A stretch of 64,000 nucleotides of DNA from Sulfurovum sp. (GTDB lineage: Bacteria > Campylobacterota > Campylobacteria > Campylobacterales > Sulfurovaceae), in assembly GCA_020525365.1 (NCBI GenBank), contig JAIZOF010000001.1:278381-342380 (forward strand), given 5' to 3'. The notes below the pieces were generated by a model that saw nothing but the letters and a program-made list of their open reading frames with translations, ran no database searches and had not been told where the DNA came from. This document shows, piece after piece, positions 1 to 9,365 of this stretch. The stretch's first letter is position 1. Every line of letters begins with the position of its first letter. The position numbers were made by a program, and so were the translations under genes.

Positions 1-529
1 AGAGGATGGTACCATGGCACGCATGGATGATCTCAAGGTTTTTGCCAAAAAGCATGCACTCTGTATTGTCTATATTTCTGATATTGTGGAATACCGCTTA
101 GTGAATGAGCAGCTAGTATACAGGGTTAAAACAGAAGAGACCAAGCTTCGTGGTATTAAAGTACAAAAGCATATATATGGAGACCATCTTGACCGTTTTC
201 ATACCGTTATACAGTTTCACAAACTGCATGAAACTACTAATGTTAAATTTCATAATATTGGCAATGACATTGATCTTATTCTTGATGATAGTCGTTTCGA
301 TACACTAAACCACTCCATAGAGTACCTTAAACAAAATGGTGGGGTATTGATTTTTCTTGATACCAAAATTATCTCTAGCGAGCAAGCCAAGGAGTTTGGA
401 GTAGGCGCACAAATACTTAAAGATCTTGGCGTTAAAAATATTAAGCTCCTTACAACCAATACTGAAACTGAATTTATTGGCTTGAGTGGATTTGGACTTG
501 ATGTAATTGAAAAAGTAGAAACCAGGTAA
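1..529 (+). CDS. ribBA: RibBA C-terminal part, cut by the window edge (3,4-dihydroxy-2-butanone-4-phosphate synthase with degenerate GTP cyclohydrolase II-like domain)
   Basis: Riboflavin biosynthesis; the N-terminal DHBP-synthase domain would convert ribulose 5-phosphate to the four-carbon riboflavin precursor. The frame is open from base 2, and the first residues (EDGTMAR) match the end of the DHBP-synthase domain, so the ATG at 14 is internal and the gene starts left of the window. The rest resembles the cyclohydrolase II fold, with a recognisable end (GAQILKDLG, LLTTNTE, GLSGFGLDV). It lacks the three zinc cysteines and the arginine/tyrosine signature of a real cyclohydrolase II. Campylobacterota are known to carry such a degenerate RibBA and a separate RibA. 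This half is therefore probably not a cyclohydrolase. Confidence 0.85.
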   Translation, partial: EDGTMARMDDLKVFAKKHALCIVYISDIVEYRLVNEQLVYRVKTEETKLRGIKVQKHIYGDHLDRFHTVIQFHKLHETTNVKFHNIGNDIDLILDDSRFDTLNHSIEYLKQNGGVLIFLDTKIISSEQAKEFGVGAQILKDLGVKNIKLLTTNTETEFIGLSGFGLDVIEKVETR

Positions 530-663
530 CACGTATCAAATTGATACAATTGAGACTATTTTACTCTGAATTAAACTATTCCTCTTCTTTTTAAATCTAT
601 ATGGTTTATGATAAACTAACCTTAATAACAACATCAAATATACCAATATAAAAAGGATTTGTC

Positions 664-2607
664 ATGAGTAAAGAAGTGTATCCTCCTAATTCTGATTTTG
701 CTACCAGTGCCTGTATTAAAAGTATGGATGAGTATTGGGATTTACAAAACAGAGCTAAAGAAGACTATGAAGGTTTCTGGAAAGACTATGCCAATGATAA
801 AATAGAATGGATTTCACCCTATGATAAAGTGCTCGATGAGAGTAGCGCACCTTTTTATAAGTGGTTTGTTAATGGCAAGCTTAATGTCTGTAACCAATGT
901 GTAGATAGACACCTTACAGATAAGGCGAACAAAACAGCTATTCTTTTTGAGGGTGATAGGGGAGATGTAGAACATATTACTTATGCAGAACTCTCTTTAC
1001 GTGTGAATCGTATGGCAAACCTGCTAAGAGAAAAGTTTGGTATTCAAAAGGGTGATAGGGTTATTCTCTATATGCCAATGATTCCAGAAGCAGCCTATGC
1101 CATGCTTGCATGTGCAAGGATTGGAGCAATCCACTCCATTGTTTTTGGCGGATTCTCTGCTGAGGCACTTAAAGACCGTATTGAAGATGCACAGGCAAAA
1201 CTGATTATTACCGCAGATGGTGCATATAGAAAAGGAAAACCCTATATGCTTAAGCAGGTTGTTGATGCTGCACTTTCAGAGGGTGGAGAGGGTGTCAAAG
1301 CAGTCCTTGTGGTTAAGCGCAACAATGAACCAATTGAGTGGGTAGAAGGTAGAGACTACTGCTACAATAGTCTAATTGATGAACAGCATACTGAATGTCC
1401 TTACGAAATAATGGACTCAGAAGACCCACTTTTCTTGTTGTATACATCAGGTAGCACAGGAAAACCTAAAGGAGTACAGCACTCTAGTGCAGGGTATATT
1501 TTATGGGCACAGATGACCATGGAGTGGGTCTTTGACATTAAAGATGAAGATGTATATTGGTGTACAGCTGATATTGGATGGATTACGGGTCACACCTATA
1601 TTATCTATGGACCACTTTCTGCAGGTGTTACAACAGTGATGTTTGAGGGAGTACCAACCTACCCTAATGCTGGCCGTGCATGGAAAATGGTACAAGATCA
1701 TAAGATTAGCCAGTTCTATACAGCACCTACTGCTATTAGGGTACTTCATAAGATGGGTGAAGATGAACCTAAAAAATATAACCTCTCATCACTCAAAGTG
1801 CTTGGAACGGTAGGTGAGCCCATAGATCCACCAGCATGGAGATGGTACTATGAGGTGGTGGGCAATGCTAAATGTGCCATTGTCGATACATGGTGGCAGA
1901 CAGAGACAGGCGGTCATATGATTAGTCCACTTCCAGGCGCCACACCTATTAAGCCTGCTTGTGCAACATTCCCGCTCCCAGGCATTATGGCAGAGGTTAT
2001 TGATGAAGATGGTACGCCCAAAGAAGTGGGCGAAACAGGACTACTGTGTATTACTAAGCCATGGCCAAGTATGATTAGAACCATTTGGGGGGATTCTGAA
2101 CGTTATAAGAAATCTTACTTTGGTGATGCAGTGAAAGATGGTAAGCCAGTTTACTTCTCAGGCGATGGTGCTGTACTCGATAAAGACGGATATATCACTA
2201 TTACAGGGCGTGTTGATGATGTTATTAATGTCTCTGGTCATCGTATGGGAACAGCAGAGATTGAAGCAGCAGTTAAGGATGATTCGTCTATTGCCGAAGT
2301 GGCAGTTGTTGGAAGACCGCATGACATTAAAGGAGAGTCTATTTTTATCTATGTTGTACTCAAAGAGGGATATACAAGTCAAGATATAAAAAACCATATC
2401 AATCAACTGCTGGCTGAGGAGATTGGAAATATTGCTAAAGCAGACCATGTTGTAGAGGTACCAGGATTGCCCAAAACCAGATCAGGAAAAATCATGAGAC
2501 GTATTTTGCGTTCTATTGCCAAAGGTGAGGAGATTACACAAGACATTTCAACACTTGAAGATCCAAAGATTGTTGAGAAGATTATCTCTAAAGCAAGAGA
2601 GATATAG
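664..2607 (+). CDS. acs: Acetyl-CoA synthetase (AMP-forming)
   Basis: Activates acetate with ATP and CoA to acetyl-CoA through an acetyl-adenylate, in the cytoplasm. The 647-residue length is normal for the family. The ATP/AMP signature [11 protein letters not shown] starts at residue 260. The WWQTETG motif lies in the middle, and the C-terminal domain has the hinge [13 protein letters not shown] and the catalytic/acetylatable lysine in SGKIMRR at residue 609, the same number as in the E. coli enzyme. The ATG follows AAAAGGA at good spacing. It stands alone, convergent with the downstream glycosylase gene. No acetyltransferase or deacetylase regulator is visible nearby. In a chemolithoautotroph it would serve acetate assimilation or salvage, which is inference. 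Confidence 0.96.
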   Translation: MSKEVYPPNSDFATSACIKSMDEYWDLQNRAKEDYEGFWKDYANDKIEWISPYDKVLDESSAPFYKWFVNGKLNVCNQCVDRHLTDKANKTAILFEGDRGDVEHITYAELSLRVNRMANLLREKFGIQKGDRVILYMPMIPEAAYAMLACARIGAIHSIVFGGFSAEALKDRIEDAQAKLIITADGAYRKGKPYMLKQVVDAALSEGGEGVKAVLVVKRNNEPIEWVEGRDYCYNSLIDEQHTECPYEIMDSEDPLFLLYTSGSTGKPKGVQHSSAGYILWAQMTMEWVFDIKDEDVYWCTADIGWITGHTYIIYGPLSAGVTTVMFEGVPTYPNAGRAWKMVQDHKISQFYTAPTAIRVLHKMGEDEPKKYNLSSLKVLGTVGEPIDPPAWRWYYEVVGNAKCAIVDTWWQTETGGHMISPLPGATPIKPACATFPLPGIMAEVIDEDGTPKEVGETGLLCITKPWPSMIRTIWGDSERYKKSYFGDAVKDGKPVYFSGDGAVLDKDGYITITGRVDDVINVSGHRMGTAEIEAAVKDDSSIAEVAVVGRPHDIKGESIFIYVVLKEGYTSQDIKNHINQLLAEEIGNIAKADHVVEVPGLPKTRSGKIMRRILRSIAKGEEITQDISTLEDPKIVEKIISKAREI

Positions 2608-2610
2608 GAC

Positions 2611-2636
2611 TTATAAACCTCTCAACCTGTTTATAA
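2611..2636. terminator. Weak A/T-rich hairpin between convergent genes
   Basis: An 8-bp stem TTATAAAC/GTTTATAA with a 10-nt loop lies in the 36-bp gap between acs and the convergent glycosylase gene. It has no clear U-tract, so it is at most a weak bidirectional terminator. Confidence 0.35.
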
Positions 2637-2643
2637 AGTAATT

Positions 2644-3312
2644 CTATAGTGTTCTCATTAATATTTTTACTTTTTTCATATCTTCAAAAACTTCTTTTTT
2701 TGCACTTGGATTTCGTAATAGAAAACTAGGATGATAGGTAGGAACAAGCGTATAACCCTTCTGTTTTAGTACAGTACCACGTATTTTGGTAATACCTGTA
2801 TCATCTCCTGTCATATAATGGTAGGCTGTACTACCCAAGGTTATAATAATTTTAGGCTTAATAAGTTCAATCTGTTTAAGTAAAAAAGATTTACACGTAT
2901 GTGCTTCTTCTGGGCTGGGAGTACGATTGTTTGGGGGTCTGCATTTAACAATATTGGCAATGTATATCTCTTCACGTTTCACAAAAAGTACATTTTCTAT
3001 TATCTTTGTTAGCAATTCTCCTGAACGCCCTACAAATGGTTGACCTGTACTGTCCTCGGTTACACCTGGTCCTTCTCCAACAAACATGACATCTGCTTGT
3101 GGGTTTCCTTCACCAAAAACCACATGGGTACGACTTTTGCTTAGTTCGCATAGGTGGCATTTGAGTGTTTGACTTTTAAGTTTTTCAAGTGTACTAGGCA
3201 ACATAAGGTTAGGCTCACTCTCTTTATGGATGGATACAGAAGTGTATCGATAACCAAATTGCTTCAGTTGCTTCAGTTGTCTAAGAAGAAGAGCGTTTTT
3301 GAGATTCTTCAT
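2644..3312 (-). CDS. Uracil-DNA glycosylase, family 4 (iron-sulfur type)
   Basis: Removes uracil from DNA to start base-excision repair. Family-4 hallmarks are visible: the four iron-sulfur cysteines at residues 52, 55, 124 and 140 (CHLC, KCRPP, HTC), the active-site motif GEGPG at 79-83 followed by GQPFVGRSG, and the late HPS motif at 194-196. The 222-residue length fits. The first ~40 residues are not conserved, so a shorter start is possible, but no better ATG with a ribosome site was seen. It is a single gene, convergent with acs. The symbol is left empty because udg, ung and uppP-style names are used inconsistently for this family. Confidence 0.9.
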   Translation of the reverse strand: MKNLKNALLLRQLKQLKQFGYRYTSVSIHKESEPNLMLPSTLEKLKSQTLKCHLCELSKSRTHVVFGEGNPQADVMFVGEGPGVTEDSTGQPFVGRSGELLTKIIENVLFVKREEIYIANIVKCRPPNNRTPSPEEAHTCKSFLLKQIELIKPKIIITLGSTAYHYMTGDDTGITKIRGTVLKQKGYTLVPTYHPSFLLRNPSAKKEVFEDMKKVKILMRTL

Positions 3313-3499
3313 AGGGGTATTGTATCTTTGGGGAGCTTAATAAAAACCCCAAAATAACCAATATGAGCCTAACTATGGGAGTTTTCGGTGGTAGTTTGAA
3401 GTATTATTTCATTGACACCTTTTCAAAGATGTGTCAGGCTATCATGATTAAATTCTTCTAAATTCTTCTAAATTAAGAGACTTTTAAGTTTTTAGATAC

Positions 3500-3683
3500 T
3501 AATCTTTATTATCATGAATTATACTAAAACCTAATAGAGGGAGGGCTATGATGAAGAAAATTATAGTAAAAGCGAGTATCGTATCATTATTTTTGGGACT
3601 GTTTTTAGTTGGATGTGGAAGTAAGAAAAACTTAAATGTTCCCAAAAAAGATTTGACAGCTTCCAAAGATAAAAGTCCTGATA
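3500..3683 (+). repeat. 184-bp direct repeat, copy 1 (lipoprotein promoter and 5' end)
   Basis: Bases 3500-3683 recur at 4679-4862, offset 1179, with no difference seen by eye. The unit spans the upstream region, the ribosome site GGAGGG and the first 45 codons of the lipoprotein gene. The copies part company at the GATA of codons 45-46. Confidence 0.9.
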
Positions 3684-4654
3684 ATGCACTGGTTATTAAA
3701 GGTGAGATCCCAGACAAGGTCTCTGGTGAATTCAATATTGATAATATTTTGAATGTAAGTTCTAATATTCCCTACTTGCATCAAAACCATACAAACTATT
3801 CAGAATATGGAAGTAGTCTAAGGCCAACCCCTACTAAAAATGCAGCCAAAAAGAGTATTGAATGGACCATTGCAGCCAAAACAGAATATGATGCTGCCCA
3901 GCTTGCAGGTCATGTACGTTTTATGGATCAAAAGCTTCAAGAAGGGGTAAGTCCAAGAGCATGGGATAAGCTTTTTCTCATGGAAACCTATATGAAAGTA
4001 AGGCAATTTTACACAACAAATATAAAACAGGGTGGTACAACAGTAATTATTAGTAAAAAAGCAAGCAATAACTGTGCCTATAATGTAATAGCAGCATCTA
4101 GTGATGTTATAAGTGGTCACTTTTTTGGCAAAGGTGATATTACACAAAACTACTCATCAATTGCTGAAGAAATATTGAAAAGTAGTGCGTGTAGTGCCTT
4201 AAGAAGTGATATTGAAATGTATATTCAGGAGAAGAAACAGAAGGAGAAGAAACAGAAGGAGAAGCAAGATAACTCTGAACAAGATAGTTCCAAGAAACAC
4301 AACAGAGGTCAGTATACTCCTCCACCACCGCCTCCCAGCCAATACAACAGAGGTTATTATGCTCCTCCACCACCGCCTCCCAGCCAATACAACAGAGGTT
4401 ATTATGCTCCTCCACCACCGCCTCCCAGCCAATACAACAGAGGTCAGTATACTCCTCCACCACCGCCTCCCAGCCAATACAACAGAGGTTATTATGCTCC
4501 TCCACCACCGCCTCCCAGCCAATACAACAGAGGTTATTATGCTCCTCCACCACCGCCTCCCAGCCAATACAACAGAGGTCAGTATACTCCTCCACCACCG
4601 CCTCTGCAGCCAATACAACAGAGGTCAGAGCAACCCTGTCCCCGTACAATATAG
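3548..4654 (+). CDS. Lipoprotein with a proline-rich tandem-repeat tail
   Basis: Function not recognised. The start is chosen at the first of two ATGs after GAGGGAGGG. Residues 1-23 form a lipoprotein signal peptide with lipobox LVGC (Cys23), so the protein should be membrane-anchored outside the cytoplasm. Residues ~24-225 are an unassigned domain with a conserved-looking ISGHFFGKGDIT segment that recurs in the broken second copy. A charged KQKEK-rich linker follows, then seven 15-residue repeats containing P6 runs and QYNRG. A one-base insertion after the last repeat (near 4606, CTCTGCAGCC against CTCCCAGCC in other units) moves translation to another frame, so the last ~15 residues are probably not the original C-terminus. 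Without it the frame would run on to a tail ending near 4706. Confidence 0.75.
   Translation: MMKKIIVKASIVSLFLGLFLVGCGSKKNLNVPKKDLTASKDKSPDNALVIKGEIPDKVSGEFNIDNILNVSSNIPYLHQNHTNYSEYGSSLRPTPTKNAAKKSIEWTIAAKTEYDAAQLAGHVRFMDQKLQEGVSPRAWDKLFLMETYMKVRQFYTTNIKQGGTTVIISKKASNNCAYNVIAASSDVISGHFFGKGDITQNYSSIAEEILKSSACSALRSDIEMYIQEKKQKEKKQKEKQDNSEQDSSKKHNRGQYTPPPPPPSQYNRGYYAPPPPPPSQYNRGYYAPPPPPPSQYNRGQYTPPPPPPSQYNRGYYAPPPPPPSQYNRGYYAPPPPPPSQYNRGQYTPPPPPLQPIQQRSEQPCPRTI
4310..4624 (+). repeat. Seven 45-bp tandem repeats with a 135-bp higher-order period
   Basis: Units start at 4310, 4355, 4400, 4445, 4490, 4535 and 4580. Each encodes 15 residues with six prolines followed by SQYNRG. The variable dipeptide runs QYT, YYA, YYA, QYT, YYA, YYA, QYT, so three-unit blocks of 135 bp are themselves repeated. 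This is typical of a slippage- or recombination-prone coding repeat. Confidence 0.95.
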
Positions 4655-4678
4655 TCCCAATTCAACAGGAGTCATCAA

Positions 4679-4862
4679 TAATCTTTATTATCATGAATTA
4701 TACTAAAACCTAATAGAGGGAGGGCTATGATGAAGAAAATTATAGTAAAAGCGAGTATCGTATCATTATTTTTGGGACTGTTTTTAGTTGGATGTGGAAG
4801 TAAGAAAAACTTAAATGTTCCCAAAAAAGATTTGACAGCTTCCAAAGATAAAAGTCCTGATA
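4679..4862 (+). repeat. 184-bp direct repeat, copy 2
   Basis: Second copy of bases 3500-3683. It again supplies the ribosome site and signal peptide, then leads into a shortened, diverged lipoprotein remnant. Confidence 0.9.
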
Positions 4863-4979
4863 CCAATGTGCCTATGCTTGCCTATAGTGTAATAGTAGCA
4901 CATAGTGATGCTATAAGTGGAGATTTCTTTAGTAGAAGGTGATATACGCGATTACCCATCTACTACTGAAGCAATATTG
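4727..4979 (+). pseudogene. Truncated and frameshifted paralogue of the proline-rich lipoprotein
   Basis: The first 45 residues equal the upstream lipoprotein, including the LVGC lipobox. The following AYSVIVAHSDAISGDFF is a diverged version of AYNVIAASSDVISGHFF in copy 1. About 130 residues between these parts are missing. The original frame ends at 4942, but GDIRDYPSTTEAILK continues the homology (GDITQNYSSIAEEILK in copy 1) in another frame up to 4979. So the copy has an internal deletion and a frameshift. At 4980 it is joined to a copA fragment. It could still make a short lipoprotein of 71 residues. Confidence 0.75.
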
Positions 4980-6047
4980 AAAGGGTTTAGCAAGGCCTTG
5001 AGTGATCGAAAAATGTGGAACCATATGCGTATGAGCGATCGCGATCTCTCCGATGTGACTGGCTATACCTACACCTATCTGATGCATGGAAATAACCCTG
5101 CTACACAGTTTAAAGCCCTCTTTAAAAAAGGAGAAAAGGTTCGTCTTCGCTTTATCAACGGTGCGGCGATGAGCTTCTTTGACATACGCATTCCAGAACT
5201 TACGATGACCGTGGTTGCTGCTGATGGCAACCATATCAAACCAATCAGAGTCGATGAGTTCCGCATTGGTGTAGCAGAGACTTATGATGTCATTGTCGAA
5301 CCCAGTAGCGTTAAGGCCTATGCCATTTTTGCTCAAAGTATAGATCGTAGTGGCTATGCACTAGGTTCTCTTACCCCTTCAAATTCTCTGCTTTCCAAAG
5401 CACCAAGAATGGACAATCCTCAAGCGCTTACAATGGTAGATATGGGGATGAAGATGAGTATGAAGTCTCACAAGAAGATGAGTATGGGAATGAAGAAGTA
5501 TCGATGGGAAGAGATGGAGACACAAAAATATCCTATCACACCATTGCCAATGGCAAAAGGACCGCAGACCACTATGGTTGCAACAGATCCCAAATACCGC
5601 CTTGAAGATCCTGGTGTGGGACTACGTAACAATGGTAGACGGGTACTTACTTATGCTGATCTCAAGAACCGCTACTCTACTATTGATGCTCCTAAACCCA
5701 ACAGAGAGATTGTGCTTCACCTTACAGGAAACATGGAACGTTATATGTGGTCAATCAACGGTATCAAGTACGCCGATGCCAAACCATTGATATTTCACTA
5801 CGGTGAGCGACTTCGTATTACACTCATTAATGACACAATGATGAATCATCCTATGCACCTACATGGACTCTGGAGCGACCTTGAGACAGGTGATGACAAC
5901 CATCTAGTACGTAAACATACTGTCATTGTTCAGCCTGGATCAAAAATTAGCTACCGTGTAACAGTTGATGCCAAAGGGGCATGGGTCTACCACTGTCATC
6001 TGCTCTACCACATGGCAGGTATGTTCAGAAAAGTTGTTGTGATCTAA
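4917..6047 (+). pseudogene. 5'-truncated copA copy fused to a lipoprotein remnant
   Basis: From base 4980 the protein equals residues 212-566 of the intact copper oxidase at 10063-11763. It keeps the methionine-rich segment and the last cupredoxin domain (HPMHLHG, HCHLLYH). It lacks the twin-arginine signal and the first cupredoxin domain with half of the trinuclear-copper ligands, so it cannot be a working oxidase. The open frame begins at an ATG inside the lipoprotein remnant, giving a 22-residue foreign N-terminus without a signal peptide. The junction shares only AAA with the intact gene. Transcription could come from the lipoprotein promoter and serve the intact copB just downstream. Confidence 0.9.
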
Positions 6048-6057
6048 GGAGATAGAA

Positions 6058-6744
6058 ATGAAAAAAATATTAAAAACACTCTTGCTGTCCATAGTTATGG
6101 TTACATCGGCTTATGCTGCCAGTGCAGATGATCCACTACGTACCATGTTTCTTGTTGATCAACTTGAACTACGTGGCAACAATGCATATTCTCACACTTG
6201 GGATACTACACTTTATATAGGCTATGATCTTGATAAACTCTATCTTTATAGTAAGGGTGAAGCGACATCAAAGGGGCTGGAGCATACACAGAATGACTTC
6301 GTCTACTCCCGTGCCATCATGCCTTTTTGGGACGTACAAGCAGGTATCTGCTACAACAAAAATACCAATACATCAAATATGTGGTGGGAGATTGCTGTTG
6401 CTGGTCTGGCACCCTACTGGTTTGAAACCCGTGCAGCACTGTTGCTAAATACAAATGGCAATATTGGACTCAGGCTCGATGCTGAATATGAGATGTTATT
6501 TACTCAGAAGCTTATCCTTACACCTAAAATAGAAATGGATTTCTACAGTGAAGATGATTCGATGCTCCAGATAGGTTCGGGGCTCTCATCTGCTGAAGCA
6601 ACACTATATCTACGATATGAGTTTGTGCGAGAATTTGCGCCCTACATTGGAATAAACTGGGGAAAAACATTTGGTAATATGCGTAACAATTATGAACCAG
6701 TAGATAAAACGGTACTGATTGCTGGTGTGAGATTTTGGTTCTAA
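6058..6744 (+). CDS. copB: Copper resistance protein CopB, left copy
   Basis: Outer-membrane, copper-induced protein of the CopAB/PcoAB system. Residues 1-20 are a signal peptide ending SAYA. The family signatures are clear: FLVDQLELRG near the start, YSRAIMPFWDVQAG, GLAPYWFE, a long beta-rich body, REFAPYIGINWGKTFG, and a C-terminal aromatic (RFWF) as in beta-barrels. At 228 residues it is a compact CopB, without the long methionine/histidine-rich N-terminal region of Pseudomonas CopB. It starts 10 bases after the truncated copA copy and has AAGGAG before its ATG. Its translation is identical to the copy at 9366-10052. Whether it has a promoter is unclear because its natural operon partner is truncated. 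Confidence 0.9.
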   Translation: MKKILKTLLLSIVMVTSAYAASADDPLRTMFLVDQLELRGNNAYSHTWDTTLYIGYDLDKLYLYSKGEATSKGLEHTQNDFVYSRAIMPFWDVQAGICYNKNTNTSNMWWEIAVAGLAPYWFETRAALLLNTNGNIGLRLDAEYEMLFTQKLILTPKIEMDFYSEDDSMLQIGSGLSSAEATLYLRYEFVREFAPYIGINWGKTFGNMRNNYEPVDKTVLIAGVRFWF

Positions 6745-6796
6745 GGAGACTCTACTTTGGTGTAACAATGTCACCAGAAACCTCTAGAGTGTTTAG

Positions 6797-6829
6797 ACAA
6801 TAGAGAAAAGCTTAGCTTAGCTCTATTGT
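6797..6829. terminator. Hairpin between left copB and the propeller remnant
   Basis: A 9-bp stem ACAATAGAG/CTCTATTGT lies in the convergent gap. The loop is 15 nt here and 10 nt in the right arm (a 5-base TTAGC-type duplication). It lacks a strong U-tract, so activity as a bidirectional terminator is inferred from position. Confidence 0.5.
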
Positions 6830-6950
6830 GATTGGGGTTTACTCAACCTCTTCTAGGACCGACCATGACCACGTTGACTATGGCCACGACCACGTTGACC
6901 GGAATCACGTTGACTCTAATCACGCTTCACCAGCATCACGTTGATCGCAA

Positions 6951-8276
6951 TCACGCTGGACCATGCGATACTACAAATGAACCCATCGCTAACTTTCCAC
7001 CAATTTCAAGTCGTTGAACTACCTTTTTGGCACTCAAGTCAACTTTAACCAAGCTTCCCTCTTCGGTTAAGAACATATAAAAGTAACGACCATCTTTAGA
7101 GAAGTGATATTGAGGATGAGACTGTGTCTGCACAGTTCCCAGTTCATCTTTTGAGAGTTTACTTACCTCTATATCAGCTATTTTCTCATGGGTTAGTGTA
7201 TTCATCACGGTAATAAAACTATCTTTATGGTTAATCACCACTGCAATATTATTATGTTTCATCTCATCGGTATGCCCTGCACCTTTTCCTGCATGAACTG
7301 TTTTAACAATAGTCATAGGAGAAGTAGTATAGTCTACCACAAATAAGTTCCCCTCATCAGAACCTACATAAATGGTCTTTTGATCTTTTAAGAAATTTAA
7401 GTGATGGACCCCCATAACCTCGGTCGATAGTCCCTCTTTTTTAATCTCTAGGTTCTCAATTATTGAGAGTCCTATTCCTTCTAAAAATTCTAGTTTTAGA
7501 ACTGACGGGTAGACACCATTCGCACCCTCTGCTGTTGCATAAAAAATAGTTGAAGTTTGTATTCCATGCCTAGTGTGATGTTTGGTACCATGGCGCCCAT
7601 GTATCTCTGGTGGAATTAAATTATGAACTGGAGAAGGGGTTTTGATTTCATTGACTTTAGTTGTTTGCCACATACCACTGTTATCTTTTTCTATTTTGTA
7701 GGTTGCAATCTTCTTATGTTGTCTGTCTATCAATACAAAATGGTTCTCATTTAACCAATGAGGATGCCCAGATGCCATTGTGCCACTAGAGATATAGCTG
7801 TGTCCACTTGTTGTTGGATAGGTCACACTATTCTCTCCCACTGTTGCTATAAGCTCATCGGTAGTACTATCAATAATCGCCGTCATAGGTTTATCTACAC
7901 CCGATACTGCTACCAAACCTGTCATCTTTTCTACATCTATACTTCGTGGATGAAATGGCAACTCAATACTTTTTACAATAACATTAATAGATGAATCAAT
8001 AACATCTATAATATTACTTCCTCGATTGTCTACATACATTTTAGGATTTTCCATCCCATGATTAGCTCTGGTTTTGATGATCTCAGCAGCATATGTTTTC
8101 TCATGTCCTGTTACAATGATATCTATCACTTCCATATTTTCTATATCGACTACAACGATAAAGTTATTCATTTTGTCACCAAAATATGCTATTGCTTGAT
8201 CTCTTCCGTACTGACCATAGCCTTGATAGTTCCCGTTAGTAGGTACATTATCAGGGGTTTCATCTCTGGTAACCAT
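6951..8276 (-). pseudogene. YVTN/YncE-like beta-propeller gene, left copy: N-terminus lost, tail decayed
   Basis: Reading leftwards, bases 8270-7746 give ~175 residues found nowhere else in the window (starting TRDETPDN), with repeats typical of YVTN-type propellers (VVVDIENMEVID, IIDSTTDELIATVG). It continues into the arm-encoded half shared with 8271-9272. At the C-terminus, SFVVSHG is followed at once by a stop, where the right copy has a 60-residue tail. The remains of a different QRD/GHSQRG-rich tail follow in several frames. At the 5' end the frame runs into antisense of the right arm, so the signal peptide is missing and the ATG at 8276 is accidental. It was probably an exported copper-locus protein; its exact role is unknown. 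Confidence 0.75.
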
Positions 8277-9272
8277 TTTGTATTGATAGACAGACAACAT
8301 AAGAAGATTGCAACCTACAAAATAGAAAAAGATAACAGTGGTATGTGGCAAACAACTAAAGTCAATGAAATCAAAACCCCTTCTCCAGTTCATAATTTAA
8401 TTCCACCAGAGATACATGGGCGCCATGGTACCAAACATCACACTAGGCATGGAATACAAACTTCAACTATTTTTTATGCAACAGCAGAGGGTGCGAATGG
8501 TGTCTACCCGTCAGTTCTAAAACTAGAATTTTTAGAAGGAATAGGACTCTCAATAATTGAGAACCTAGAGATTAAAAAAGAGGGACTATCGACCGAGGTT
8601 ATGGGGGTCCATCACTTAAATTTCTTAAAAGATCAAAAGACCATTTATGTAGGTTCTGATGAGGGGAACTTATTTGTGGTAGACTATACTACTTCTCCTA
8701 TGACTATTGTTAAAACAGTTCATGCAGGAAAAGGTGCAGGGCATACCGATGAGATGAAACATAATAATATTGCAGTGGTGATTAACCATAAAGATAGTTT
8801 TATTACCGTGATGAATACACTAACCCATGAGAAAATAGCTGATATAGAGGTAAGTAAACTCTCAAAAGATGAACTGGGAACTGTGCAGACACAGTCTCAT
8901 CCTCAATATCACTTCTCTAAAGATGGTCGTTACTTTTATATGTTCTTAACCGAAGAGGGAAGCTTGGTTAAAGTTGACTTGAGTGCCAAAAAGGTAGTTC
9001 AACGACTTGAAATTGGTGGAAAGTTAGCGATGGGTTCATTTGTAGTATCGCATGGTCAACATGAGGATAGTGGAATGATGGGACAATTTACTGTTCAAAA
9101 TAATCCTAATCAATCTGGTCCTGGTCAATCTGGAATAGATCAAAAGAATTCTGATCAACATGATTCTGGTCGATCTGGAATAGATCAAAAGAATTCTGAT
9201 CAACATGATTCTGGTCGCGATCCTGGTTCTGGCCATAGTCAACGTGGTCATGGTCGGTCTAGAAGAGGTTGA
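8271..9272 (+). pseudogene. Beta-propeller gene, right copy: C-terminal two thirds only
   Basis: The real coding homology begins at AAC (8271, NHFVLIDRQ) and runs 333 codons to 9272. Upstream codons in the same frame back to 8058 are antisense of the other copy and are not genuine. The protein part is histidine-rich (HGRHGTKHHTRHG, HAGKGAGH, SHPQYHF), which suits a copper context but is not proof. The tail, from SHGQHEDSG onward, is low complexity with two copies of SGIDQKNSDQHDSGR and ends GHSQRGHGRSRRG. With the 175 residues of the spacer, the ancestral protein was at least 508 residues plus a signal peptide. Neither copy in the window is complete. Confidence 0.75.
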
Positions 9273-9285
9273 TAAATCCCCAATC

Positions 9286-9313
9286 ACAATAGAGCTAAGC
9301 TTTTCTCTATTGT
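9286..9313. terminator. Hairpin between right propeller copy and copB
   Basis: A 9-bp stem ACAATAGAG/CTCTATTGT with a 10-nt loop lies between convergent genes. It is the counterpart of 6797-6829. Confidence 0.5.
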
Positions 9314-9365
9314 CTAAACACTCTAGAGGTTTCTGGTGACATTGTTACACCAAAGTAGAGTCTCC

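Larger units (their letters stand above)
4980..7745. repeat. Inverted repeat, left arm (~2.77 kb)
   Basis: The left arm pairs with 8271-11130 in reverse complement. Positions pair at a constant sum of 16110 from 4980/11130 to the end of copB, and at 16016 near the inner end (7745/8271). The right arm is therefore 94 bases longer, all in the beta-propeller tail. CopB and the shared CopA part translate identically in both arms. Between the arms lie 525 unique bases (7746-8270) holding the N-terminal half of the propeller gene. No transposase or terminal inverted repeat is present. Confidence 0.93.

Noticed and set aside
4310-4624. Regular repeats that might be a CRISPR array
   Set aside because: Units are contiguous 45-bp coding repeats without unique spacers, and no cas genes are present.
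4140-4649. Long minus-strand frames across the proline repeat
   Set aside because: They are open only because the repeat length is a multiple of three; the plus strand has the ribosome site, signal peptide and lipobox.
8058-8270. N-terminal 71 codons of the open frame leading into the right propeller copy
   Set aside because: This part is antisense of the propeller's real N-terminal half in the spacer.
8277-8393. Hydrophobic N-terminus of the minus-strand propeller frame as a signal peptide
   Set aside because: These 39 codons are antisense of the right arm, so the resemblance is accidental.
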